DNA of 64,000 bases from Allobosea thiooxidans (GTDB taxonomy: Bacteria > Pseudomonadota > Alphaproteobacteria > Rhizobiales > Beijerinckiaceae): contig NZ_FUYX01000001.1 in the NCBI RefSeq assembly GCF_900168195.1, positions 310,001 through 374,000 of the forward strand, read 5' to 3'. The notes beneath the pieces are model-generated. The model was not told the DNA's origin. It searched no databases and saw only the letters and a list, made by a program, of their open reading frames with translations. The translations under genes and the position numbers were made by a program. This document shows, one piece after another, positions 37,102 through 45,336 of this stretch (position 1 is its first letter; each line of letters starts with the position of its first letter).

Positions 37102-37144
37102 ATAACTCATCGGTTATTGAACGGATTCATAACCGACCAGTTAT
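37102..37144. promoter_or_regulatory. Tandem ArsR-type operators
   Basis: Two ATAAC-N6-GTTAT inverted repeats at 37102-37117 and 37129-37144, 27 bases centre to centre. Read on opposite strands they are nearly identical (ATAACCGATGAGTTAT and ATAACCGACCAGTTAT). They lie 9 bases upstream of the ArsR start. Autoregulation is inferred. Confidence 0.6.
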
Positions 37145-37277
37145 AGAACCGTCAATCCCGGGAGCTTGGGAGTTCGGAGCCTCGATCGGGCCGGCCGGCA
37201 TGCCCCTTGCCCTGCCCCGCCAGCTTGCATGGGGCGATGTCGTGTCGCCGTGCCGAATTGAGAAAGGCGACGAAGAG

Positions 37278-38543
37278 ATGCCCCGCTTCGATCCAGCCAG
37301 ACCCGCGCCGGTCCGCTTCGAGGCGCTCGATTCCTGGCGCGGCATCTGCGCGCTGATGGTGGCGATGATGCATTTCCCAGCCTCGGGCCCGCTCAGCGAG
37401 AGCGCGCTCCTGCGCAATGCCTTCCTCTTCGTCGATTACTTCTTCGTGCTCTCCGGCTTCGTGATCGCCCATGGCTTCGCCCCGCGCCTGTCGGGAGGGC
37501 TCGACTATGCGCGCTTCGTGGTGACGCGCTTCGGGCGGATCTATCCGCTCCACGCCGCCGTTCTCCTCGCCTTCGCCGCCTGGGAGGTCGCCCGCCTGCT
37601 GGTTCCGGCGCTCCGGGGCGCGGGACCGGCGCCGTTCGGTGCGGGCCACACCGTCCCCGAGCTCCTTTCGAGCTTCGCCCTGCTCGACGGGCTCGGCCTG
37701 GCCGGCGGGCTCAGCTGGAACGGCCCGAGCTGGAGCATCGCCGCCGAGTTCTGGACCTATCTGCTGTTCGGCCTGGCGGTCGTCGCGCTCGGCCGGCGCT
37801 ACTGGCTCGCGCTGCTGCCCGCCATCCTCGCCGGCCCCGCGATCCTCTATCTGCGCTCGCCGGACTACATGAACGCGACCTGGGATTACGGCTTCCTGCG
37901 CTGCCTCTACGGCTTCTCGCTCGGTGCGCTGGTCTATGTCGTGGCGGGTCCGGGACTGGTCGCAGCCCATCGGCGGGGGCCCAGCCGGCGCCTGCTCTGG
38001 ACCGCGGTAGAATGCGCCGCGCTCGCCGCCGTCGCGGCCTTCGTCGCCCTGGCGGGCGGAAACGCCGCCGGCATCGCCGCGCCTTTCGTCTTCGCCGCCG
38101 CCCTGCTTGTCTTTGCCCGCGAGGCCGGGCTGGTGAGCCACATGCTGCGCCGGCGCGCCTTCCTCTGGCTTGGGGCGCTGTCCTACGCGATCTACATGGT
38201 CCACATCTTCGTCCAGAGCCGGATGATCAACGCCGCCACGCTGGTCGAGAAGCTGACCGACCTCGATCTGGTCGGCGATTTCACGATGAGCGGCGAACGC
38301 TTCTACGGCTTCGGCGTGCAGGGGCCGCTGGTCGGAACGCTCGCCCTCGGCGCGATGGTCGTCGCGGTCGTCGCGGTCGCCCTGCTCGCCCATGTCGCGA
38401 TCGAGCGCCCCTGCCAGCGCCTGTCGAGGCGCCTCGCGGCGCGCCTGGGCGAGCCTCGGTTCGAGCCGTCGCCCCAGCCCGTTCTCGCCACCGTCCCCGT
38501 GCGCTGTGACGCGCCGGCCTTCCCCCGCCCGCACCGATCCTGA
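37278..38543 (+). CDS. Acyltransferase 3 (OafA/YrhL-like) membrane protein
   Basis: 421 residues with about ten membrane helices. RFEALDSWRGICALMVAMMH at the N-terminus holds the conserved acyltransferase_3 RxxD/H region, and FLFVDYFFVLSGFVIAHGFA and WSIAAEFWTYLLFG are further family motifs. Members O-acetylate surface polysaccharides or lipids. It converges on the O-antigen-ligase-like gene with a gap of seven bases, so it probably belongs to the same envelope-glycan region. Confidence 0.85.
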   Translation: MPRFDPARPAPVRFEALDSWRGICALMVAMMHFPASGPLSESALLRNAFLFVDYFFVLSGFVIAHGFAPRLSGGLDYARFVVTRFGRIYPLHAAVLLAFAAWEVARLLVPALRGAGPAPFGAGHTVPELLSSFALLDGLGLAGGLSWNGPSWSIAAEFWTYLLFGLAVVALGRRYWLALLPAILAGPAILYLRSPDYMNATWDYGFLRCLYGFSLGALVYVVAGPGLVAAHRRGPSRRLLWTAVECAALAAVAAFVALAGGNAAGIAAPFVFAAALLVFAREAGLVSHMLRRRAFLWLGALSYAIYMVHIFVQSRMINAATLVEKLTDLDLVGDFTMSGERFYGFGVQGPLVGTLALGAMVVAVVAVALLAHVAIERPCQRLSRRLAARLGEPRFEPSPQPVLATVPVRCDAPAFPRPHRS

Positions 38544-38550
38544 GCCGCGC

Positions 38551-39837
38551 TCAGGGCGCGGTCCGGTATCGCGACAGGAAGCGCAGATAGATGACGGCGA
38601 AGAGCAGCGCGAACCAGACGGGATCGGCCCGCCGGAAGAAGAAGCTCTCCAGATTGGCGGAGTAGATGGTGAACAGCCAGATCTGCAGCATGAGATCGGC
38701 GATGAGCCTGTTCTCCGGGAACTGCCGGGCGCGGTTGTAGTCGCGGATCGGCGCGATCACGAGGACGACCGCCACGAGCAGCAGGCCGACGATGCCGAAA
38801 TGGACGGCGGCGTCGAGGAAGCTGTTGTGGCCATGCGGCATGCCGCTCGAGATGCCGGTCTCGTTCTCGCCGATCTCGGCGTATTTCACCGCATCGCTCG
38901 CCCAGAAGGTCTCGAGGCCGAAGCCGACGATGGGGCGCTGGGCGAGCCGGTCGAGCGCAAAACCCCAGATCTCGGTGCGGCCGGTATAGGTCTGTCCCGG
39001 ACTCAGCGCCTGGAGGATGTGGTCGACCGGCGGCAGCAGCACCGATCCCAGCGTGAACGTCACCATCAGTGCGAAGGGCCCGAGCGCGAGCATCGTGCGC
39101 AGCCGGCTGCTCTCGACCCAGCTGCAGGCCAGGCTCAGCCCCAGCACCGCCGGAGCCAGCCCGATGCCGGTCTTCGAGCGCGTGCTGAGCAGGAAGACCA
39201 AAGCGAGCGCCGTGATCGCGATGCCCCGCAGCCTGAGCCCGGCGCGGAAGACGAAGATCCCGACGAAGAACAGCACCCCCATCATGCTGCCCGCGATGCT
39301 CTTATGGTCGAAGGAGCCGCGCCAGGAGCCGGCGTGCTGCGCCTCGTTGCGATCCGCGGCGGTGTGCATGGCAAGATCCGGCCAGACCAGGAGCCCGAGA
39401 TAGTTCAGGCCGAGCAGCACGAGCGCGACCAGCGCGATCATCCAGGCGAAATGCGCCCGTCCGGTGGGCATCAGCACGCTCGCGCCGGCGATGATCGTCA
39501 CCGTCACCAGAAACAGGAAGGCCCGCAGCGAGACCGCGAAATCGTCGGACCGGAAGACGCTGAACAGGATCCAGACGAACATCAGCGCCCAGGAGGCCCG
39601 CCAGTAGCTCCGGACCAGCTTGCCGTCGATCCGGCAGAGCGCCGCCATCCCGGCGATGGCGAGCCCGGTGAAGAACAGCTGGTTCAGCACGTTCGAGGAG
39701 GCGTAGTTCTCCGCCCCGTCGCCCTTGAACGGCGCCGTCGAGATCCAGGCGAGCAGCAGCGAGGCGATGAAGACGAAGCTGCGAAAGCCGAAATCGGCCC
39801 CCTCCCGCGTCGAACTCTGCGCGGTGAGCGCGGTCAT
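38551..39837 (-). CDS. O-antigen ligase/polymerase-like (Wzy/WaaL family) protein
   Basis: 428 residues, about 11 transmembrane helices. The large periplasmic loop contains LSPGQTYTGRTEIWGFALDR and the second conserved block PHGHNSFLDAAVHFGIVGLL, with the histidine typical of this family (Wzy_C). It would polymerise or ligate glycans in the periplasm. The start overlaps the stop of the next gene (ATGA). Confidence 0.8.
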   Translation of the reverse strand: MTALTAQSSTREGADFGFRSFVFIASLLLAWISTAPFKGDGAENYASSNVLNQLFFTGLAIAGMAALCRIDGKLVRSYWRASWALMFVWILFSVFRSDDFAVSLRAFLFLVTVTIIAGASVLMPTGRAHFAWMIALVALVLLGLNYLGLLVWPDLAMHTAADRNEAQHAGSWRGSFDHKSIAGSMMGVLFFVGIFVFRAGLRLRGIAITALALVFLLSTRSKTGIGLAPAVLGLSLACSWVESSRLRTMLALGPFALMVTFTLGSVLLPPVDHILQALSPGQTYTGRTEIWGFALDRLAQRPIVGFGLETFWASDAVKYAEIGENETGISSGMPHGHNSFLDAAVHFGIVGLLLVAVVLVIAPIRDYNRARQFPENRLIADLMLQIWLFTIYSANLESFFFRRADPVWFALLFAVIYLRFLSRYRTAP

Positions 39838-41018
39838 GGCGCGCGGCCGGACACCGTCGCGGCCCAGCGGGCGACGAGCAGCACCGTCACCACGTAGAAG
39901 CCGACGAAAAGGCGCTCCCACGCCGCCGGATACAGCAGGAAATGCACGATCATGGTGACGAGCATGGCCGGCGCCAGCGCCCGGATGCGCGCTTCCAAAG
40001 CCGATACCGCCTTGGGGCGGCCCAGATCCGCCGCGCCCAGGCAGGCCAGCACGACGATCGTCAGCAGGAATTCCGGATGGTTCGTGGCCGCCTCGAACAG
40101 CCCATAGATCACCGCCTTGGCGTAGCCGACGGCGGAGATCGCGAAATTGGGGAACTTCATCGCGTCGGGCTGGTCGACGAAGGCGAAGTTGAACAGCACG
40201 ACATGGCCGAGATTGCCGCTCAGCCGGCCGACCAGGAGATAGGTCGCGACCGCTGCGGCAGCGACGAACAGGGCTGGCAGGAGCTGCCGCCGCCCGCCGG
40301 CATAAAGCCATTCGGCGGCGAGCAGGAACACCAGCAGCAGGATCGCGTTGCTCCGCGTCGCGACCCAGGCCACCGCGAGAAGCGTCAGGACGAGCGTCCG
40401 GCGCCAGTCGCTGCGGTCGTTGAGCCAGGCCAGGACGAAGGCGATCTGGAACATGATCGCCAGGGCATCGGGCGTCCTGAGCGTCGCCGTCTTCAGCCCC
40501 GCCGCGACGAACCAGGCCAGCGGCACTGCCAGCAGCGCCTGCGGTGGCAGCAGCCGCGTGCCGAGGAAGAACGACAGCACGATCGCGATGGCGGTCGCGG
40601 CAGCGCTGACGAGCGACATCGCCAGCAGGTCGCTGCCGGTCAGCCGGCCGAGCAGCGAGACGGCGGCGATATAGAGCGGCTTGCTCGCATAGAACGGCAG
40701 ATTGGCCTGGAAATAGGCCTCGTCGCTCGCCATGCGCGCGCCATAGGGCCCGCCGACCAGCTTGCCGAAGGCCTCGGGCCCGGCCGCCACCCGCATCTCC
40801 TCATAGGCGGCCGCATGCCCCGCCTCGCCCCTGAACTGCTTGGCGAGCGCGGCATAGGTGATCGCGTCGAAATTGTTCTCCGGGCGCAGCAGCGCGCCGC
40901 CCATGAAGAGCAGCGCGACGGCCAGCGTCGCGACCCAGGCGAGGCCGCGCGATGAGAGCAGCGAGGCAGCCCTGGAGAAGCGGGCGAGATCTGCGGTCAT
41001 CCTGGAGCTGTTCGCCAT
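39834..41018 (-). CDS. Multi-pass membrane protein, glycosyltransferase-39-like
   Basis: 394 residues with roughly ten hydrophobic helices. RPENNFDAITYAALAKQFRG just after helix 1 has the acidic loop seen in GT-C enzymes. The rest lacks a firm family signature, so a polyprenyl-phosphate-sugar transferase is inference. It is co-transcribed with the ligase-like gene. Either Met1 or Met7 could be the start. Confidence 0.55.
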   Translation of the reverse strand: MANSSRMTADLARFSRAASLLSSRGLAWVATLAVALLFMGGALLRPENNFDAITYAALAKQFRGEAGHAAAYEEMRVAAGPEAFGKLVGGPYGARMASDEAYFQANLPFYASKPLYIAAVSLLGRLTGSDLLAMSLVSAAATAIAIVLSFFLGTRLLPPQALLAVPLAWFVAAGLKTATLRTPDALAIMFQIAFVLAWLNDRSDWRRTLVLTLLAVAWVATRSNAILLLVFLLAAEWLYAGGRRQLLPALFVAAAAVATYLLVGRLSGNLGHVVLFNFAFVDQPDAMKFPNFAISAVGYAKAVIYGLFEAATNHPEFLLTIVVLACLGAADLGRPKAVSALEARIRALAPAMLVTMIVHFLLYPAAWERLFVGFYVVTVLLVARWAATVSGRAP

Positions 41019-41044
41019 CCATGCGCGCGGGGCCCGCTGCCCTG

Positions 41045-41320
41045 TTAGATCGAAACCCTTGAACCGACCCTTAATCCCGCGAATGCGGGGTCGATCTGCG
41101 GGTAAACCTCGCCGTTGGCGACGTGTCGCAGAGCTCTCCTCCAGAACTCGAAAGCAGATGGAAGCGTGGGACCAATCGCAGGCGCCGAACGGAGAGGTTC
41201 GGCGGCGGCCGCGATATCCGCTTGGATCACTGTCGGCCGGCCGAACACGATCTGACGGATATCCGACGGGTTGATCCGCGCCTCGAACTGCAGAGCATTC
41301 TCGGCCGGGACGGTCAGCAT
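41045..41320 (-). pseudogene. Possible remnant of a membrane-fusion (HlyD-like) protein gene
   Basis: An open stretch of 91 codons whose middle, LQFEARINPSDIRQIVFGRP, resembles the EAR-x-x-P-x-D-I-x-x-I-x-x-G-Q-P motif of HlyD-family membrane fusion proteins. The rest does not look like a complete domain and there is no ribosome-binding site. It lies in a 375-base gap beside a clearly rearranged locus, so a decayed fragment is the best explanation; chance is also possible. Confidence 0.3.
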
Positions 41321-41393
41321 GGCCGGTTCACCGGACCGGGGCCCGAGCGATCCAGCGGAGCGCCGTCGAGGTCTCCGGGCCTTCCCGGAGCGA

Positions 41394-42632
41394 TCACATC
41401 GCCGGGCTCGCGGCGGATGGGATCGGCTTCCACGCGCTGAAGGCCAGAACGGCGTTGAGACCGCCGAAGGCAAACGAATTCGATAGCGCGTGCCGCACGC
41501 TCGCAGGCCGCGCGCCTTCAGCCACGACATCCAGGCCGCACTCCTCGTCCGGTTCCGCGCAGTTGGCCGTGGGGGGAACCAGCTGATGATACAGCGTCAA
41601 CGTGGTCGCCAGCGCTTCGAGCGCGCCGGCAGCGCCCAGGCAATGGCCAAGGACGCCCTTGATCGAGGACACCAGCGGCAGGTCGTCGGCCGGGAAGACC
41701 GCGCGAATGGCCCTGCTCTCGACGATGTCGTTCATCAACGTCCCGGTGCCATGCGCATTGACGTAGTCGATCGCGCTGGGAGCGAGGCCCGCGCTCGCCA
41801 TGGCACGCTGCATCGCCGCTTCAGCTCCCGATTGATCGGGAGAGGTCAGGTCGCCGGCGTCGGCATTGGCACCGAACCCCACGAGCTCGGCATAGATGCG
41901 GGCATTGCGGGCGACCGCTCGTTCCCATTCCTCGAGAACAAGGATGGCGCTGCCCTCGCCGAGCACCAGGCCATTCCGGTTGCGCGCGAAAGGACGGCAG
42001 GTGTCCCGCGACAGGATCCGCAGGGCGCTCCAGCCGACCAATGTGCCGTTCGTGATGCAGGCTTCGGAACCGCCCGCCAGCGCGATATCGCAATCGCCAT
42101 GGAGGATCGCCCGGAAGGCCAGACCGATCGCATGGGATCCGGAAGCACAGGCGCTCGCCACCGCGAAGGTATTGCCGCGCAGGCCGAGATCCATCGAGAT
42201 CTGGCTTGCCGGAGCATTGGTCATCAGCTTCGGGATGGTGAGCGGATGGACCCCGCGCCCACGCTCGCCATAAATCCGATGGAAGCTGTCATCCAGCGTG
42301 TTCATGCCGCCGACGCCGATACCGATCACGACATCCGCCTTCGCCAGTCCGGGATCCTCGGGCAGGAAGCCCGCATCGGCGACCGCTTCCCGCGCCGCGA
42401 CGACGGCGAATTGCGAGACGCGATCGAGAGATGTCTGACGCTTCGCACTGAAATGCGCATCGGGATCGAAAGCGTGAGCCTGCGCCGCAACCGGGCAGCC
42501 GACATCCTCCATGCGCGGGAGCCGCAACGGCCCGATGGCCGTCTCCCCAGCCACGACACGCTGCCAGGTCGTCGCGGCGGTCAATCCGGCCGGCGAAACC
42601 GCGCCAAGGCCGGTGATTGCGACGCGCCTCAT
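41394..42632 (-). CDS. Beta-ketoacyl-ACP synthase II (FabF/NodE-like)
   Basis: 412 residues. The condensing-enzyme triad is Cys162 (VASACASGSHAIG), His294 (NAHGTGTLMND) and His330 (KGVLGHCLGAAGA) with Lys325. Similarity is to FabF-like and NodE-type enzymes that elongate acyl chains bound to a dedicated ACP. No acyl carrier protein or other fatty-acid gene is adjacent. Its start overlaps by four bases the stop of a truncated ABC ATPase, which suggests a recent junction that brought it under that promoter. Confidence 0.85.
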   Translation of the reverse strand: MRRVAITGLGAVSPAGLTAATTWQRVVAGETAIGPLRLPRMEDVGCPVAAQAHAFDPDAHFSAKRQTSLDRVSQFAVVAAREAVADAGFLPEDPGLAKADVVIGIGVGGMNTLDDSFHRIYGERGRGVHPLTIPKLMTNAPASQISMDLGLRGNTFAVASACASGSHAIGLAFRAILHGDCDIALAGGSEACITNGTLVGWSALRILSRDTCRPFARNRNGLVLGEGSAILVLEEWERAVARNARIYAELVGFGANADAGDLTSPDQSGAEAAMQRAMASAGLAPSAIDYVNAHGTGTLMNDIVESRAIRAVFPADDLPLVSSIKGVLGHCLGAAGALEALATTLTLYHQLVPPTANCAEPDEECGLDVVAEGARPASVRHALSNSFAFGGLNAVLAFSAWKPIPSAASPAM

Positions 42633-42889
42633 GCCGGCGCACGCTTGAGGAGAGCTTGGCCGAAGAGCCGGACCTCGCCGCTCGACGGCCGCGCGAGGCC
42701 GGTGACGAGGTTGAGCGTCGTCGACTTGCCGCAGCCGGTCGGGCCGACGACGGCGACGAACTCGCCGCGCGCCACGCTCATGTTGAAGTCCCGGATCGCC
42801 GTCATCGACTTGCCGTCCGGCGTGATGAAGCGGCGCGAGACGTTGACCAGCTCGACGACCGGGCTGCCGGCCGCGTCGGTTGCAGGCAT
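42629..42889 (-). pseudogene. Truncated ABC transporter ATP-binding protein (NitT/TauT type)
   Basis: 86 residues, about one third of a normal ATPase. The N-terminal beta core and Walker A (GPTGCGKST, residues 49-57) are intact and the text continues to GLARPSSGEVRLFGQ, where the Q-loop should follow; instead it ends LLKRAPA. Signature, Walker B and H-loop are lost, so it cannot hydrolyse ATP. GAAGGAGGTCCC gives a strong ribosome site. The permease gene is also missing. Confidence 0.82.
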
Positions 42890-42995
42890 GGGACCTCCTT
42901 CGCCGCAATGGCGGCGTCACGGACGGGCGCTCGATGAAAGGCGACAAAGGAGGAGCGACCGGATCGCGCCGGCCGTCCCCCCGGGGGCGTGCGGC

Positions 42996-43991
42996 CTATT
43001 TCGCAGCCTTCACGAACTCGGTCGTGTAGGTCTTCGACAGGTCGATCTGCTTGCCCTTGATGTTCTTCGAGAAGCCGGAGAGCACGGCGAGAACCGTCTC
43101 GGGGCCGCCCTGCGGCATCACGCCATCGGCGGTGAACATCGCCTTGCCGTCGGCCAGCGCCTTCACATAGCCGTCCTTGTCGCCGACATAGTAGTCCTTC
43201 GGCATCTTGTCGGCGATATCTTCGGCGCTGTGCGTGTTGATGTATTTCAGCGTCTTGACGAAGGCGTTGGCGAGCTTCTGCACGGTCGGCCGGTTCTTCT
43301 CGACCCAGGCCGTGGTCATGTAGAGCGAAGCCGCCGGATAGGTGCCTCCGAGTGCCGCCTTGGTCTGTTCGACCGTGCGCATGTCGACGAGGACGCGTGC
43401 CTCGCCGGTCTTCAGCAGCCGCGAGATCGTCGGCTCGGTGGTCATGCCGGCCTGAATCTTGTCCTGCTGCATGGCGGCGATGAAGGTGGCGCCGGCACCG
43501 ACGGGCACCGAGGTGAAATCGGCGAGCTGCACGCCCGACTTCACCATCAGATACTGGGTCAGAAAGTTGGTGGAGGAGCCGAGCCCGGTCACGCCGAGAT
43601 TCTTGCCCTTGAGATCGGCCATCGACTTCACGTCGGGGTATTTGTTCGAGACGAGCTCGACCTCGCCCGGTGCCTGGCTGAACTGGACGACCGACTCGAC
43701 GAATTTGCCCTTCGCCTGCAGATCGACGCAGTGGTCGTAGAAGCCGACGACGCCCTGGACCACGCCGGCGAGCATCTCGTTCTCGGCATCGACGCCGGCC
43801 GCCTCGTTGAGCAACTCGACATCGAGCCCCTCATCCTTGAAGTAGCCGAGGCTCTCGGCCAGCTTGGCCGGCAGATAGATCTGCTTCTCGTAGCCGCCGA
43901 CCATGATGGTCACCTTGTCCGCAGCAAAAGCCGAGGTGGCGGCAAAAAGCGAAATGAAGGCGAAAGAACGGATGGCTGCGCGCATGCGCAT
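42996..43991 (-). CDS. NitT/TauT-type ABC substrate-binding protein (NMT1/THI5-like)
   Basis: 331 residues. A signal peptide (MRMRAAIRSFAFISLFAATS, cleavage near AFA-A) is followed by an NMT1-like domain: IYLPAKLAESLGYFKDEGLD, LKGKNLGVTGLGSSTNFLTQ and AGMTTEPTISRLLKTGEARV. It would capture a small organic molecule (thiamine precursor, sulfonate or aromatic acid) in the periplasm. Its ATPase partner is truncated and its permease absent, so the transporter is probably incomplete unless other copies exist. Confidence 0.82.
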   Translation of the reverse strand: MRMRAAIRSFAFISLFAATSAFAADKVTIMVGGYEKQIYLPAKLAESLGYFKDEGLDVELLNEAAGVDAENEMLAGVVQGVVGFYDHCVDLQAKGKFVESVVQFSQAPGEVELVSNKYPDVKSMADLKGKNLGVTGLGSSTNFLTQYLMVKSGVQLADFTSVPVGAGATFIAAMQQDKIQAGMTTEPTISRLLKTGEARVLVDMRTVEQTKAALGGTYPAASLYMTTAWVEKNRPTVQKLANAFVKTLKYINTHSAEDIADKMPKDYYVGDKDGYVKALADGKAMFTADGVMPQGGPETVLAVLSGFSKNIKGKQIDLSKTYTTEFVKAAK

Positions 43992-44308
43992 GGCAAGGCT
44001 CCCTGTTTGGTTTCCTACCCGGTTCGCCTCGCTTGGTGAGGAGGCTTGTCGCCGGCTTATCGGCCAGTAGCCCGTCAACCTTTCGCCAACCTTTCGGTCC
44101 GGAGACCGACGTTTTTGTGTTCCAGCGCCTTGGACGGCAGGCGACGAGCGCCCGCGGATAAGCAAGGCGTGACGCGAGAGCCAACCCTCGCCATGCATCC
44201 GCGCACATGCTGACCCTGTCGAAACGAGGGTAGCTGGGCGCCCGATCACCCCATATCATGCTGCGTCGCACAATCTTTGGTGCATCGCAGCATAGTTGAG
44301 AGACTACC
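43992..44308. promoter_or_regulatory. Intergenic region with tandem repeat and leader hairpin
   Basis: 317 bases between divergent genes. A tandem repeat of CAACCTTTCG (44076-44085 and 44087-44096, 11-base period) lies about 90 bases upstream of the binding-protein start and may bind a regulator on one helix face. A 14-base hairpin follows at 44258-44293. No convincing sigma-70 boxes or other small gene were seen. Confidence 0.4.
44258..44293 (+). promoter_or_regulatory. Hairpin in the leader of the 66-codon gene
   Basis: ATGCTGCGTCGCAC (44258-44271) and GTGCATCGCAGCAT (44280-44293) are inverted with two mismatches around an 8-base loop. The right arm ends 15 bases before ATG44309. It may be an operator or an RNA structure; no T-tract follows. 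Confidence 0.5.
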
Positions 44309-44509
44309 ATGGCGAAGCGGAACAGCGGATCGGTTCGCCGCCGCAAATCCTCGGACCTACGGAAGCAATGGCGCGCCATTGTCGAAGCCTGGAAGCAGGG
44401 TCATCTCGAGTGGCAGGGCGCTTGGGGGCCGGCCCCGAACGAGGCTGGCTGCCTGTGTCCGCGCACGATCCTGGTCGAGCAGGGGCTGGTCGTCGCCGAA
44501 GCCGCCTGA
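44309..44509 (+). CDS. Small basic hypothetical protein
   Basis: 66 residues. The N-terminal half is strongly basic (MAKRNSGSVRRRKSSDLRKQ), the second half is neutral with a CLC pair (GCLCPRTILVEQGL). GAGAG precedes the ATG. It could bind nucleic acid, but no family is recognised. Confidence 0.5.
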   Translation: MAKRNSGSVRRRKSSDLRKQWRAIVEAWKQGHLEWQGAWGPAPNEAGCLCPRTILVEQGLVVAEAA

Positions 44510-44544
44510 GCCGGCAGCGCCACCACCGCTCCTCCGCCTTCGGC

Positions 44545-44574
44545 CTGGGTCGGACCGCCCCCGCTCCGACCCAG
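44545..44574. terminator. Hairpin between convergent small genes
   Basis: CTGGGTCGGA (44545-44554) and TCCGACCCAG (44565-44574) form a perfect 10-bp stem between two convergent genes. It has no T-run, so it is a weak or Rho-assisted terminator candidate. Confidence 0.5.
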
Positions 44575-44588
44575 CCGCGCGGCCCCGA

Positions 44589-44852
44589 TCAGGCCTTCTT
44601 GCACGCGTCGCGGAACTTCTTGCGGGCCTTGCCGTGAAGCCCCTTCTGATCCGCCTGATCGGAGCAGGCTTTCGACTTGGCAGTCCTGTCAGGCGAAGAC
44701 GTCATGGCCTTCTTCCCGGAAGGAGCCGTCGGTGCGGGAGCCGTCGCCGCCGGCTTGGCGGCCGGAGCAGAGGGGGCTGGCATTTGCGCGGCGGCGTAGC
44801 CCGTCATCATGGCGAGTGCGGCCATCGGCAGCAGATAGCGCGAGAGGTTCAT
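44589..44852 (-). CDS. PsiF-repeat secreted protein
   Basis: 87 residues. A signal peptide (LLPMAALAMMTGYAAA) is followed by a Pro/Ala linker and one PsiF repeat, KACSDQADQKGLHGKARKKF, with the paired cysteines of that family. PsiF of enteric bacteria is phosphate-starvation-inducible; the function is unknown. GGTGGA precedes the start. Confidence 0.78.
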   Translation of the reverse strand: MNLSRYLLPMAALAMMTGYAAAQMPAPSAPAAKPAATAPAPTAPSGKKAMTSSPDRTAKSKACSDQADQKGLHGKARKKFRDACKKA

Positions 44853-45054
44853 GTCATCGTCCACCGTTAACCCGGGGGATCGGTTCCAGGCAGTCGCCGG
44901 GCCGGCTGTCGGATGATCGGAGTTCGCGCCCGGCCGATTGAATGGTTGCTGAACGAATAGCGGCAGCAATCGGACGCCAAGCCGCTCGCTCGTTCTCATG
45001 GCCAGCACGTTGAAGAATGCGCTAGTTTCCGAATGAGATCGACCGAGGTGCCTC

Positions 45055-45336
45055 ATGTTCGAAGCCGTCAAAGACAAAGTCGAAGCCGAGATCGTCGCGC
45101 TGGCAACCCAGAACCAGCATCTCCTCACGGATTTCCTCGGCGAGAAGGCCTCCAGCCTCGTCAATGACGATGCTGCGATGAGCAGTCTCTCGCTCAAGCT
45201 CTACGACCTTCTGCCGGCCATGCTGAAATCGATCGTCGGACAGGACACGTTCACGTCCTTCATGCTCGACAATCGCCAGCGGCTGATCGCGGCCATCACC
45301 GCAGCTACGCAACCATCCGGCGGAAAGAACACCTGA
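45055..45336 (+). CDS. Hypothetical 93-residue protein
   Basis: A mostly helical, soluble protein (FEAVKDKVEAEIVALATQNQ, LLTDFLGEKASSLVNDDAAM, LYDLLPAMLKSIVGQDTFTS). ACCGAGGTGCC gives a ribosome site. Codon use matches neighbouring genes. No family is recognised. Confidence 0.55.
   Translation: MFEAVKDKVEAEIVALATQNQHLLTDFLGEKASSLVNDDAAMSSLSLKLYDLLPAMLKSIVGQDTFTSFMLDNRQRLIAAITAATQPSGGKNT

Noticed and set aside
41490-44039. 849-codon open frame on plus across the ketosynthase, ATPase and binding-protein genes
   Set aside because: It is antisense to three recognised genes, its product is Arg/Asp/Gly/His-rich with no domain, and long shadow frames are normal at this GC content.
44863-44887. GGAAC-N16-CGGT on minus as an EcfG (general stress) promoter for the PsiF gene
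   Set aside because: The -10 is imperfect (CGGT for CGTT) and lies only about 10 bases from the start codon, which would leave the ribosome site inside the promoter.
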